Shown here: positions 38,812-47,096 of the stretch, in pieces | Layout: each line of letters begins with the position of its first letter | Position numbering within the stretch: position 1 is the stretch's first letter | Origin: Pseudomonas aestuarii | Lineage (GTDB): Bacteria; Pseudomonadota; Gammaproteobacteria; Pseudomonadales; Pseudomonadaceae | Length of the DNA stretch: 64,000 bases | Assembly: GCF_027988105.1 (NCBI RefSeq) | Contig: NZ_JAQJZJ010000004.1 | Span: forward strand, 310,001 to 374,000 | Reading direction: 5' to 3' | Position numbers and translations under genes: made by a program | The notes under the pieces: generated by a model | The model's input: only the letters and a program-made list of their open reading frames with translations | Told to the model about the DNA's origin: nothing | The model's database searches: none

Positions 38812-39270
38812 ATGCACAGTCGACGCAGATCTACATTCTCATTCTTGACCCCTACAGAACGGCGCAGTGCCGGTTTTACCCTGCTGGAAATCCTCGTGGT
38901 GCTGGTGATCCTCGGTTTGATGGCCAGCCTGGTAGGCCCGCAGGTATTCAAGCAATTGAGCGGGTCGAAAACCAAGGCGGCCGCCTTGCAGATTCAGGAG
39001 CTGAGTTCGGCCCTGGACCTCTATCGCCTGGAACTGGGGCGCTATCCGAGCAGCGACCAGGGGCTCGAGGCGTTGATCACCAAGCCGAACAACGTCGACG
39101 GCTGGAATGGCCCCTACCTGAAGAAAAACGTGATCCGCAAGGATCCCTGGGGCAACGAGTTCCATTACAGCGCGCCCGGTCAGCACGGCGAGTTCGACCT
39201 CTGGAGCCTGGGGGCCGACAACCGCGAGGGGGGCGACGGAGAGGACCGCGATGTGCGCAGTTGGGAGTAG
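38812..39270 (+). CDS. gspG: Major pseudopilin GspG
   Basis: 152 aa. The prepilin peptidase site is AG|FTLLEILVVLVILGLMASLVGPQV with the conserved Glu5; the leader is long (21 residues). The C-terminal calcium-loop region (RKDPWGNEFHYSAPGQHGEFDLWSLGADN) is complete. It is the main subunit of the pseudopilus. No prepilin peptidase gene is in the window, so processing must use a PilD-type enzyme encoded elsewhere. Its end overlaps gspH by 20 bp. Confidence 0.96.
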   Translation: MHSRRRSTFSFLTPTERRSAGFTLLEILVVLVILGLMASLVGPQVFKQLSGSKTKAAALQIQELSSALDLYRLELGRYPSSDQGLEALITKPNNVDGWNGPYLKKNVIRKDPWGNEFHYSAPGQHGEFDLWSLGADNREGGDGEDRDVRSWE

Positions 39271-39781
39271 CCGAGCCCGCGGCTTTACCCTGCTGGAGCT
39301 GCTGGTGGTGCTGGTGATCGCCAGCCTGGCGATCAGCCTGGTCGGCCCGGCCTTTCAGCGCATCCTGCCGGGCCTGACCCTTGAGGCCGAGAGCCGCAAG
39401 TTGGTCGCGCTGCTGCGGCATGCGCGCAGCCAGGCGATCCTCACCGGCACGCGGCTGGCGATCAGTCAGGACCCCGACAGTGGCGGCCTGTTGCTCAGCG
39501 ATCGGGAACAGCCCTACATCCTGCCGCAACAGTTCAGCCTGACGCTGACCGGCGGAGCGGGGCCGGGCGACCCGCTGACGGGCGCCGCGCAGATCCTGTT
39601 CTACCCGCGTGGCGACTCCTCCGGCGGTAGCCTCAGCCTGTCACTGGAGCAAGGCCGCAGCGAAGACATCAGCGTCGACTGGTTGAGTGGGCGGGTGCAG
39701 CGCGGCTCCCCGGATGAACCCGAGGAGCGGCCGCGGCAGAGCGTGCGCCAGCAGGAGGGCGAGAGTGAGGCGGAACAATAG
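39251..39781 (+). CDS. gspH: Minor pseudopilin GspH
   Basis: 176 aa with a short leader ending RG|FTLLELLVVLVIASLAISLVG and the GspH fold (ESRKLVALLRHARSQAILTGTRLAI, then LLLSDREQPYIL and IFYPRGDSSGGSLSL-like FYPRGDSSGG). It is a minor pseudopilin linking the tip complex to GspG. The C-terminal 25 residues are charged and glutamate-rich, overlapping the gspI start. Confidence 0.92.
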   Translation: MCAVGSSRARGFTLLELLVVLVIASLAISLVGPAFQRILPGLTLEAESRKLVALLRHARSQAILTGTRLAISQDPDSGGLLLSDREQPYILPQQFSLTLTGGAGPGDPLTGAAQILFYPRGDSSGGSLSLSLEQGRSEDISVDWLSGRVQRGSPDEPEERPRQSVRQQEGESEAEQ

Positions 39782-40166
39782 CGAGCGCGGCTTCACCCTG
39801 CTGGAGGTGCTGGTGGCCTTCCTGGTCCTCAGCCTGAGCATGAGTGTACTCATGCGCATCGTCTCGCAATCACTGAACTCGCTGGCGGTCGCCGAGCGTC
39901 ATCAGGAGGCCCTGCAGCTGGCCGAGTCGAAGCTGGCGGATGTGCTGATCCGCCTCGACACTGACGGTCGCGGCAAGCATCAGGGCAAGCTGGATCGCGA
40001 CTATCGCTGGCAGAGCGAGATCGAGCCCTATCAGTTCGACAACCAGGAAGCCGGCGAGCGCTACAGCATCACGCCCTGGCTGATCCGGGTTTCGGTCAGT
40101 TGGGGCCGAAGTTCCAGCGAGCAGGTCAGCCTGAGCACCATCCGCTTGCTGCAGGAGGCGCCATGA
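39765..40166 (+). CDS. gspI: Minor pseudopilin GspI
   Basis: 133 aa starting from a GTG at 39765 with GGAGGG 5 nt upstream; a longer upstream frame within gspH is not needed. Leader VRRNNSERG then FTLLEVLVAFLVLSLSMSVLM. The family motif AERHQEALQLAESKLADV follows. It overlaps gspH by 17 bp and gspJ by 4 bp. With GspJ and GspK it forms the pseudopilus tip. Confidence 0.9.
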   Translation: MRRNNSERGFTLLEVLVAFLVLSLSMSVLMRIVSQSLNSLAVAERHQEALQLAESKLADVLIRLDTDGRGKHQGKLDRDYRWQSEIEPYQFDNQEAGERYSITPWLIRVSVSWGRSSSEQVSLSTIRLLQEAP

Positions 40167-40828
40167 AACCGGCAAGTCGGGGTTTCACCCTGGTCGAACT
40201 GCTGGTGGCGCTGACCCTCGCCAGCCTGGTGGCCATGCTCGCCTACGGCGGCCTGCATGTGGCGCTGCGCAGTTGGCATGCGGCCGAATTGCGCCAGCAG
40301 CAGATGGAACTGCGCTACCTGACCCAGGACCTGCTGCGCCGGCTGCTGGAAAGCCCCCAGGCCGTCTCGCTGCGTGATGACCAGGGGCTGCAGCAGATGG
40401 CCTTCTACGGCGACGAACAGCAGCTGATTTTCACCGCCCGGCTACCCGCCCTGGACGACAGCGAACAGCTCTACTGGGTGCAGCTTGTGCAGGAAAAACA
40501 GCTCATCGAGCGGGAGCTGAGCTGGCAGTTGCAGATGCGCTACATGCCGTACCTGGAGAGCGAAGAACTCAACTGGTCGCTGTTGGCCGAAACCCTGGCC
40601 AGTGCCGGCGAGTACGAGGTGCTGGTGGAGGCGATGCCCCAGGCCTGGCGCTTCGGCTACCTGGAACGCAGTCGTGATGGGACGTTGGAATGGCAGAACC
40701 AGTGGCAGCGGCGGCCGGAGTTACCCGTATTGCTGCGCCTGACCCCACCGCCACGCCAGCGCCATGATGCCGCGGAGTTGCTGGTGGCACCGAGGAATAT
40801 GGCCTATGCCATCGTCAAGAGTCGCTGA
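40163..40828 (+). CDS. gspJ: Minor pseudopilin GspJ
   Basis: 221 aa from the ATG at 40163 (GGAGG 4 nt upstream). Leader MKPASRG then FTLVELLVALTLASLVAMLAYGGL with Glu5. The domain is of normal GspJ length. It is coupled to gspI (ATGA overlap) and overlaps gspK by 23 bp. Confidence 0.92.
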   Translation: MKPASRGFTLVELLVALTLASLVAMLAYGGLHVALRSWHAAELRQQQMELRYLTQDLLRRLLESPQAVSLRDDQGLQQMAFYGDEQQLIFTARLPALDDSEQLYWVQLVQEKQLIERELSWQLQMRYMPYLESEELNWSLLAETLASAGEYEVLVEAMPQAWRFGYLERSRDGTLEWQNQWQRRPELPVLLRLTPPPRQRHDAAELLVAPRNMAYAIVKSR

Positions 40829-41708
40829 TCCAGGCCGGCGCGCAACCGGCGTGGCGCTGGTCGGCGTGCTCTGGCTGCTGGTGCTGCTGTCGCTGATCGC
40901 CCTCAACCTGTCGGCCGGCAGCCGCACCGAGCTGCGCCTGGCCAGCAATGCGCGCCAGGCGGCGAGTGCCCGGCATGTTGCCGAGGCCGGGGTCAACTGG
41001 GGCGTGTGGAGCCTGCTGCAGGCCAACACCTCTGGCTGGCTGGCCGATGGCGGCACGCGCAGCCTGGAGCTGGACGGCATCAGTGTCGAAGTGGCGCTGT
41101 TCGACGAGCTGGGCAAGATCGACCTGAACGAGGCCGACCCGCAACTGCTGGTGGGCTTGTTCGAGTCGGTAGGGCTGGACGAGAAGGCCGCGCTGGCCCA
41201 GGTCGATGCGATCCTCGACTGGCGTGACGAGGATGACCTGCTGCATCCGGACGGTGCCGAAGAGGAGCAGTACCTGGCAGTGGGCCTGCCCGCGCCGGCC
41301 AATCGACCCTTCGAGCGGCTGGAGGAATTGCGTCGCGTGCTGGGCATCGACGAGGTGCTCTACCAGCAGGTGCTGCCGGCCCTGACCCTGTATTCGAACA
41401 AGGCCGAGGTCAATCCGCTGGTGGCGCCGCGCGAGGTATTACTGGCGTTGCCGGGGATCAGTGCGGACAGCATCGAGCGCTTTATCGAGGAGCGCCGCCG
41501 CAACTACGAAAGTGGTCAGCGGCCGCCACTGCTGGTGGGCGTGGATCCACGTTTGTTGGCGCCCAATGCGCCAGGGGTCAACTACTCTATCGTTACAGAT
41601 ACATCTCTGGGTACGGGTGTAAAGGTTCGGCAACAGGTACTGGTTCACCTGCGTGGCCTCGGCCGTCGACAAGGTGTTGAAGTTCTCCAAGACAGCATCC
41701 AGCAGTAA
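40806..41708 (+). CDS. gspK: Minor pseudopilin GspK
   Basis: 300 aa. I start it at the ATG at 40806 because it gives a short basic leader (MPSSRVADPGRRATG) before VALVGVLWLLVLLSLIALNL and has GAGGA about 9 nt upstream; the frame is open further up inside gspJ. As usual for GspK, Glu5 is absent. The large alpha domain contains LGKIDLNEADPQLLVGLFESVG and a DWRDEDD segment. It caps the pseudopilus. Confidence 0.9.
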   Translation: MPSSRVADPGRRATGVALVGVLWLLVLLSLIALNLSAGSRTELRLASNARQAASARHVAEAGVNWGVWSLLQANTSGWLADGGTRSLELDGISVEVALFDELGKIDLNEADPQLLVGLFESVGLDEKAALAQVDAILDWRDEDDLLHPDGAEEEQYLAVGLPAPANRPFERLEELRRVLGIDEVLYQQVLPALTLYSNKAEVNPLVAPREVLLALPGISADSIERFIEERRRNYESGQRPPLLVGVDPRLLAPNAPGVNYSIVTDTSLGTGVKVRQQVLVHLRGLGRRQGVEVLQDSIQQ

Positions 41709-41751
41709 TGGCGTGTTGAAATTGCAACGTCCTTGAGCAAAGGGCCAACCA

Positions 41752-42858
41752 ATGAACAATGCTTTACAGGTAGCGACGGACTCCGTGATTGTCATGGCCC
41801 AGCGCTTTTGGCAATGGTGGCGCGGCGAGCTGCTCGGTCTGATCCCGGCGCAGTGGCGGGAACGCCTGCGGCGTCGCGGCAATCTGTTGTTTGTCATCCT
41901 GCACCAAGATCAGTGCAGCCTCGCTTTCGGCAGTTTCAGTCAGCACGAGACCCTTGTCAGCATGCCCTTGGGTGAGGAGGGCGAATGGCCGCCCGCGTTG
42001 GTCGAAGCGCTGCTCGCCCGCGAGACCAAGGCCTCTCAGGTGATCCTGTTGCTTCCCGAGCAGAAGGTGCTGCGCAAGGTGCTGAGCCTGCCGGCCGCCA
42101 CCGAGGCGGGGCTGAGTAACGTGCTGCGCTTCGAGATGGATCGCCACACTCCTTTCACCGCTGAGCAGGTCTATTTCGGATATCGCATCCTCGAGCGCGA
42201 TCGCCGTCACCAGCGCCTGCAGGTTGAACTGCTGGTGGTGCCGCGCGAGTACCTGGACCAACTGCTCAGACGCCTGGAGGCTTTGGCCGTCCACCCCACC
42301 CTGGTCACTCTGGCTGAAGACGATGCCCGTCGCCACGCTCAGCCGATCAACCTGCTACCCGGTGGGCTGTTGCGCAAGCGCGGCGGCTGGCGCGGCAATC
42401 GCCGTTTGCAGATTGCCGCGCTAGTGGCGCTGGTCGCACTGGCCGCGCTGCCACTCTGGCAACAACAGCAGCGTGCCGAGCGCCTGGCCAGCGAACTGGG
42501 TGCGCCCAAGGCGGCCGCCGAGCGTGCGGCGGCGGTGCGCGATGAACTGAAGCGCCTGGAGGCCGGGCGCGCTTATCTCTACGAGCAGCAGGCCCAGGCC
42601 GACGACGTGCTGAACATTCTCAACGAACTGACCCTGCTACTGCCGGACAGCACCTGGCTCAGCCGCTTCGAACTGACCGGCGAACGGGTGCGCCTCGAGG
42701 GTGAGTCGGCCGAGGCCTCGGCCCTGATTGGCCTGTTCGAACAATCCAAGACCCTGCAGAACGTCACTTACGCCTCACCAATCACCAGCAATCCACGCAC
42801 CGAGAAGGATCGCTTCAGCCTGATCGCCGAGCGTCGTCCGGCCGAGGAGGCGCCATGA
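41752..42858 (+). CDS. gspL: Type II secretion inner-membrane protein GspL (PilM/PilN-like architecture)
   Basis: 368 aa. A cytoplasmic actin-like portion (about 40-200: VILLLPEQKVLRKVLSLPAA, FEMDRHTPFTAEQVYFGYR) precedes a transmembrane segment at about 219-238 and a periplasmic ferredoxin-like PilN-type domain (VLNILNELTLLLPDSTWLSRF). It recruits GspE and pairs with GspM. This compact form is typical of Xps-type systems. It overlaps gspM by 4 bp. Confidence 0.88.
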   Translation: MNNALQVATDSVIVMAQRFWQWWRGELLGLIPAQWRERLRRRGNLLFVILHQDQCSLAFGSFSQHETLVSMPLGEEGEWPPALVEALLARETKASQVILLLPEQKVLRKVLSLPAATEAGLSNVLRFEMDRHTPFTAEQVYFGYRILERDRRHQRLQVELLVVPREYLDQLLRRLEALAVHPTLVTLAEDDARRHAQPINLLPGGLLRKRGGWRGNRRLQIAALVALVALAALPLWQQQQRAERLASELGAPKAAAERAAAVRDELKRLEAGRAYLYEQQAQADDVLNILNELTLLLPDSTWLSRFELTGERVRLEGESAEASALIGLFEQSKTLQNVTYASPITSNPRTEKDRFSLIAERRPAEEAP

Positions 42859-43448
42859 TTCCCTTGCGCTTGCGTCAGTTGCTGGCGGTGTTGATCCTGC
42901 TGGCACTGGTCAGCCTGCTGCTGTGGTTGGTGATCGGCCCGCTGCTCAGCCGTTTCCAGTCCGATGAGGAAGTCATTGCCGATCTGCAGCAACGCCTGGA
43001 GGTCTATCAGCGCCTGGTTGCCGAGTTGCCCGCCCAGGAGGCGCGCCTGGCCGAACTCAAGCAAGACGATCCGCTGGGTCGCCTGGTGTTCGCCGAGTCA
43101 CGCCCAGCCCTGGCCAGCGCCGAACTGCAACAGCAGATCGGTCAGTTGATCGGTCAGGTTGGCGCGCAGGTGGTCAGTACCCAGATTCTCAGCCGCGAGG
43201 ATGCCGAGGCGCCCGTGCCGGCGGTGGGCCTCAAGGTGCACCTGCGCGGCGAAACCGAACAGCTGGTGCGTCTGCTCTATGAGTTGGCCAACCATGAGCC
43301 GCTGCTGCTGGTGGAAAATATCGTGGTGCTGAGCAACCCGCGGGTCGCCATGCAGCGCCTGCGTCGAGCGGCGGATCTCAAGGCTGTGCCGTCGCTGGAT
43401 GTGACCTTCGATCTCAAGGGCTTCATTGCCCAGGAGGCGACGCCATGA
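42855..43448 (+). CDS. gspM: Type II secretion protein GspM (XpsM/GspM_II type)
   Basis: 197 aa. One N-terminal transmembrane segment (LLAVLILLALVSLLLWLVIGPLL), a coiled coil, and a periplasmic ferredoxin-like domain (VGLKVHLRGETEQLVRLLYELANHEPLLLVENIVV) typical of the second GspM type. It partners GspL. It overlaps the next gene by 4 bp. Confidence 0.85.
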   Translation: MIPLRLRQLLAVLILLALVSLLLWLVIGPLLSRFQSDEEVIADLQQRLEVYQRLVAELPAQEARLAELKQDDPLGRLVFAESRPALASAELQQQIGQLIGQVGAQVVSTQILSREDAEAPVPAVGLKVHLRGETEQLVRLLYELANHEPLLLVENIVVLSNPRVAMQRLRRAADLKAVPSLDVTFDLKGFIAQEATP

Positions 43449-44125
43449 AAGCGCTGCTGCAGCTGTTGCGTAGCCACTGGCGGCTGGTCGTGCTGGTGTT
43501 GATCGTGTTGCTGCTTCTGCCGGCCGTGGTTGCCGCCCTCAAGGCCGCCGAGGAAGAGCCGGAGACGCCTGTCGCTACCGAGCCCGAACCGGAGCCCGAT
43601 CTCGCTCCGGCTCCGGCTCCGGCTCCCGCTATGGCAGAGGCGGTCGAACCTGCAGGCGTTACCCCGCCCTTCAGCGAGTACCAGGAGATGATCGAGCGGC
43701 CGCTGTTCAGCAGTACCCGACGGCCACCGGTGCTCAAGGATGAGCCGCAGGAAAACCTCGATGCCGAGCAGTTGCGCGAGGCCTGGCGGCTGAGCGGCAT
43801 CGCGCTGGAGCAGGGCCGCCAGTTGGCCAGTTTCAGTGAGCGCGAGGGCGACCAGCGCCTGCTGTTGGAACTGGGCATGGCGCTCGCCGATGAATGGCGC
43901 CTGGAACAGATTGGCAGCGACTACGTGCTGCTCAGCAATGGCGCCAGTGAAGTGCGCATGCCGCTGCGTGAACCGGTCGCCACCGCGCCACCGGCTGAGC
44001 CCGGTGCCGCGCCTGTGCCCCAGGCACCCCGGCAGAGCACACCGACCGCTCCCAGCGTGCCGGCGACAACGGACAACACACCCCCCCCTGCGGATACGCC
44101 GGCCCCCGCCGCGCTGGCCGAGTAG
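43445..44125 (+). CDS. GspN/GspC-like T2SS periplasmic linker (XpsN position)
   Basis: 226 aa. A single N-terminal transmembrane segment (about 12-32), a Pro/Glu/Ala-rich spacer, a compact domain (about 95-175: MIERPLFSSTRRPPV, AWRLSGIALEQGRQLASFSE) that resembles the HR domain of GspC/XcpP, and a Pro/Thr/Ala-rich tail. The RPLF.S.RRP motif is characteristic of GspC-type proteins. It lies directly before the secretin gene, as xpsN does, and should link the inner-membrane platform to the secretin. No PDZ domain is present. Confidence 0.8.
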   Translation: MKALLQLLRSHWRLVVLVLIVLLLLPAVVAALKAAEEEPETPVATEPEPEPDLAPAPAPAPAMAEAVEPAGVTPPFSEYQEMIERPLFSSTRRPPVLKDEPQENLDAEQLREAWRLSGIALEQGRQLASFSEREGDQRLLLELGMALADEWRLEQIGSDYVLLSNGASEVRMPLREPVATAPPAEPGAAPVPQAPRQSTPTAPSVPATTDNTPPPADTPAPAALAE

Positions 44126-44143
44126 GGGTATAGGAGAGTCTCG

Positions 44144-46342
44144 ATGAATATGTTCAGGATTGTGGCCCGTCCCCTTCAGTTCGGCAGTTATTTGCTGCTG
44201 GCAGCCTGTGCGGCGATTCCGGGCGGTGACCGGGCCACCTTCGACAACCCATTTGGGCACAAGATCGAACAGGCCGAGGCGCCAGCGCCGAGCCGCGCGC
44301 GCCAGCCGCGCCCGGAGGGGCAGCCGCTGCGCCGCGACTCGGGCGGCCAGCCCGACGTTGTCGTCACAGGCCCCCGCGCGGAAATTTATCGAGGTTCAGG
44401 CAGCATGGTCGATCTCGGCGCGACGCCTCGCGTGCCGGTGGACGAGGAAGGGGAGATCACCCTGAACTTCCAGCAGATGGAGATTGCCGAGGTGGTCAAG
44501 ATCATCCTCGGCGAGATCCTCGGCAAGAACTATGTGCTGGACAAGAACGTCAGCGGCACGGTCAGCCTGCAAACCAGTCGGCCACTGACCCGCGATGCCC
44601 TGCTGCCAACCCTGGAGGCGCTGCTGCAGGTCAATGGTGCGGTGCTGGTGAAATCGCGAAACTTCTATGAGGTGGTGCCTATCGACGCCGCCCCGTCGGG
44701 CGCGTTGGTGCCCCGGCTGAACCCGGATGAGCTGCGCGGCTACCAGTTGCTGGTCATTCCGCTGCGCTACATTTCCGCCGCCGAACTGCAGAAGATTCTC
44801 GAGCCGCTCAAACCGGTCAAAGGCCTGATGCGTGTCGATGAGACGCGCAACCTGTTGCTGGTCGCCGGCACCGCGGATGAGCTGAACAACATTCGCGAGA
44901 CCGTGCGGGTGTTCGATGTCGATCAATTACGCGGCATGTCAGTCGGCCTGTTCCGTCTGCAACAGGTGGAAGCGCCGGTGGTACTCAAGGAACTGGAGGC
45001 GATCTTCGGCGACTCGGCCGGTGGGCCGCTGGCCGGCATGGTGCGCTTCCTGCCTATCGAGCGGCTCAATGCGTTGCTGGTGATCACCCCCCAGGCCAAG
45101 TACCTGGATGACGCGCGCGCCTGGATCGAGCGCCTGGACCGGACCGAGGGTGGCCAGGGGCCGAACATGCACATCTACCATGTGCAGAATGGCAAGGCCG
45201 AGCACATGGCGGAAATCCTCACTCAACTGTTCGAAGGGCGAGGCGCCACGGATGGCGAGCAACAGCAGCGTTTGCTTCGGCAGGCGACCCCGACGAGCAC
45301 TCCGACGGCAGACGGCGAGGCCGCTGCCGCTGCCGTGCCCGCTGCCGTGCGCGCGCCGCAGTCGCTCGCCTTGGCTGGTGACGGCTCGAGCCTGGATGTC
45401 GGCCAGGTCAGCATCATTGCCGACGAGGAGAACAACGCGCTGTTGGTGATGGCCACGCCGAGTGACTACGACAAGGTCCTGCAGGCGATCCAGAAGCTCG
45501 ACGTGCTGGCCTTGCAGGTGCTGGTGGAAGCCACCATCGTCGAGGTCACCCTCGAGGACGAACTGCGCTACGGCCTGCAGTGGTTCTTCAAGAGTTCCGC
45601 GGGCAACAAGAATATCCGCGGCACCATCGGCCAATTTCCTATCGTCACCCCGACTGACCTGAGCCCCACCGGCTCGCTGAGCGTGTTCAACGCGGCGGGT
45701 ACCCGCGTGCTGCTCGACCTGCTGGCCTCGGACTCGAAGATCAACGTGGTGTCTTCGCCGACCCTGATGGTGCTGGATAACCACACCGCGACCATTCGTG
45801 TCGGCGATCAGGTACCGGTGCGCACCTCGGAAACCACCAACACCAGCGGCGTCATCAACCAACCCACCGATCCCTCGGCATTGGTCACCAGTACCATTCA
45901 ATACCGCGATACCGGGGTGCTGTTGGAGGTCAAGCCGCGGGTCAACTCCGGCGGCTTGATTGTGCTGGAGATCACCCAGGAGGTGAACGACGTCACCACC
46001 AACGCCACCTCGGGCATCGACTCGCCGACCATCAACCAGCGCCGGATCACCACCAACGTGGCGATCCAGAGCGGTGAGACCCTGGTCCTCGGCGGCCTGA
46101 TCAAGGAGAACAACGGCCGCACCAACGAAGGCCTGCCCTACCTGCGCCACGTACCGGTACTCGGCTGGCTGTTTGGCAGCCAGGGCAAGAACACCAGTCG
46201 CACCGAACTGGTGGTGATGATCACTCCGACGGCGGTGACCAGCCTCAATGAGGCCCGTGACGTTACCCAGGAGTACCGCAACAAGCTGAAGGACGTGAGC
46301 CTGCCGCAGGATGCCTGGCAGGGCCAGGGGCGCCAGCTTTAG
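44144..46342 (+). CDS. gspD: Type II secretion secretin GspD (lipoprotein form)
   Basis: 732 aa outer-membrane secretin. The signal peptide ends in lipobox LAAC (cysteine at residue 22), so it is probably a lipoprotein like XpsD and needs no separate pilotin. N0 starts near ITLNFQQMEIAEVVKIILGEILG; N1-N3 modules follow (LRYISAAELQKILEPL, HVQNGKAEHMAEIL), with an Ala/Thr-rich insert in N3, and the secretin domain begins near ALQVLVEATIVEVTLED and includes SSPTLMVLDNHTATIRVGDQVPV and VPVLGWLFGS. It is last in the operon. Confidence 0.95.
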   Translation: MNMFRIVARPLQFGSYLLLAACAAIPGGDRATFDNPFGHKIEQAEAPAPSRARQPRPEGQPLRRDSGGQPDVVVTGPRAEIYRGSGSMVDLGATPRVPVDEEGEITLNFQQMEIAEVVKIILGEILGKNYVLDKNVSGTVSLQTSRPLTRDALLPTLEALLQVNGAVLVKSRNFYEVVPIDAAPSGALVPRLNPDELRGYQLLVIPLRYISAAELQKILEPLKPVKGLMRVDETRNLLLVAGTADELNNIRETVRVFDVDQLRGMSVGLFRLQQVEAPVVLKELEAIFGDSAGGPLAGMVRFLPIERLNALLVITPQAKYLDDARAWIERLDRTEGGQGPNMHIYHVQNGKAEHMAEILTQLFEGRGATDGEQQQRLLRQATPTSTPTADGEAAAAAVPAAVRAPQSLALAGDGSSLDVGQVSIIADEENNALLVMATPSDYDKVLQAIQKLDVLALQVLVEATIVEVTLEDELRYGLQWFFKSSAGNKNIRGTIGQFPIVTPTDLSPTGSLSVFNAAGTRVLLDLLASDSKINVVSSPTLMVLDNHTATIRVGDQVPVRTSETTNTSGVINQPTDPSALVTSTIQYRDTGVLLEVKPRVNSGGLIVLEITQEVNDVTTNATSGIDSPTINQRRITTNVAIQSGETLVLGGLIKENNGRTNEGLPYLRHVPVLGWLFGSQGKNTSRTELVVMITPTAVTSLNEARDVTQEYRNKLKDVSLPQDAWQGQGRQL

Positions 46343-46351
46343 AAGCTGGCG
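46331..46351 (+). other. Inverted repeat with the gspD stop codon in its loop
   Basis: CGCCAGCTT and AAGCTGGCG flank the TAG stop codon of gspD exactly. There is no T-tract, so it is more likely an mRNA-stabilising or pausing hairpin than a full terminator. Confidence 0.4.
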
Positions 46352-46866
46352 AGTGTCCTGCACGGTTAGTTTGTCTAGCTCTTGGCTTGGGCTCGCTCCA
46401 GGCCGGCAGGAGGCGCGTCCTGCGGCGAATGCAGGTCGCAGGACTGCCAGACTCTGGTAGTCAGCTCTTGCCAAGCAAGCGCTTCGCCCCGAGGTCGGGC
46501 CTCCCACACACACGCTTTGCACCTGCGCGGTTAAGCCAGGCGGGCCGGGTTGTCCCGGCCTGTCTGGCTCGTCGACCGCACCAGTCGACAACAAAGCAGC
46601 GCCAGCAGTGGTGCCGCGGCACACAGCCCCCAACCGGCCTGATAGCGACGGCGCTTGTCACAGCGGCGGTACAGCCGCGGCAGTCAGTAAAAATTGACAA
46701 GCCCATGAAAATACTCAGGTTCTGAGCATTCTTTGCAGGCAGCCGAAAAACTGCTGTCAGCCAGGCTTAACAGCTTCACCCTGCAATCGCCCCGCAGGCG
46801 TTGCCATTAGAGCTTTTCGCACCCTGGCCGTCTTAAAAATCCTTATAAAACAGAGTGTTAAAAACA
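46343..46866. other. Intergenic region between gspD and the first secreted paralog
   Basis: This stretch has no convincing gene. It contains a REP-like segment at 46454-46508 whose end (GAGGTCGGGCCTCCCACA) recurs in variant form after the first paralog (49487-49541), and a strong GC hairpin at 46535-46568 (GCCAGGCGGGCCGGG, loop TTGT, then CCCGGCCTGTCTGGC). An AT-rich part precedes the sigma54-like box at 46867. Confidence 0.45.
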
Positions 46867-46882
46867 TGGCACGGGAATTGTG
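46867..46882 (+). promoter_or_regulatory. Sigma54-like (-24/-12) promoter of the first secreted paralog
   Basis: TGGCACGGGAATTGTG matches the RpoN consensus TGGCACG-N4-TTGC at all but the final C of TTGC, with the exact GG-to-GT spacing of 10. A start of transcription is expected near 46892, giving about 205 nt of leader. The equivalent box before the second paralog (50403) shares the same TTGT deviation. Confidence 0.72.
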
Positions 46883-46892
46883 TGCTTAAGCG

Positions 46893-47096
46893 GTGAGGAG
46901 AGTCGGCTGTCCTCCGGAGAGGGATTTCGAGAGTGATCTGGTTATTGATAAAAACCTGTCGAAGTCCGCTAGCACCCTGCACACAGGCACAGTCTTCCCG
47001 TCGGTCTCAGGCCAACTCGGCACCGGCGCCATTCCAGTCGGAATGAATGGACGGCTGAACACCGCACGCCTCCGCGTGTGGTGAAGGAGCAGACTG
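46893..47096 (+). promoter_or_regulatory. Long 5' leader of the first secreted paralog
   Basis: The leader begins with GTGAGGAGA and CTCCGG flanking a small hairpin (46895-46914), an arrangement repeated at the start of the second paralog's leader. Close to the gene, ACCGCACGC (47061-47069) pairs with GCGTGTGGT (47074-47082), ending one base before the AAGGAG ribosome binding site (47084-47089). No open frame inside looks real. Confidence 0.45.

Noticed and set aside
46387..46725. 112-codon open frame after gspD
   Set aside because: It overlaps a REP-like segment and a strong hairpin, has no ribosome binding site and no recognisable sequence.
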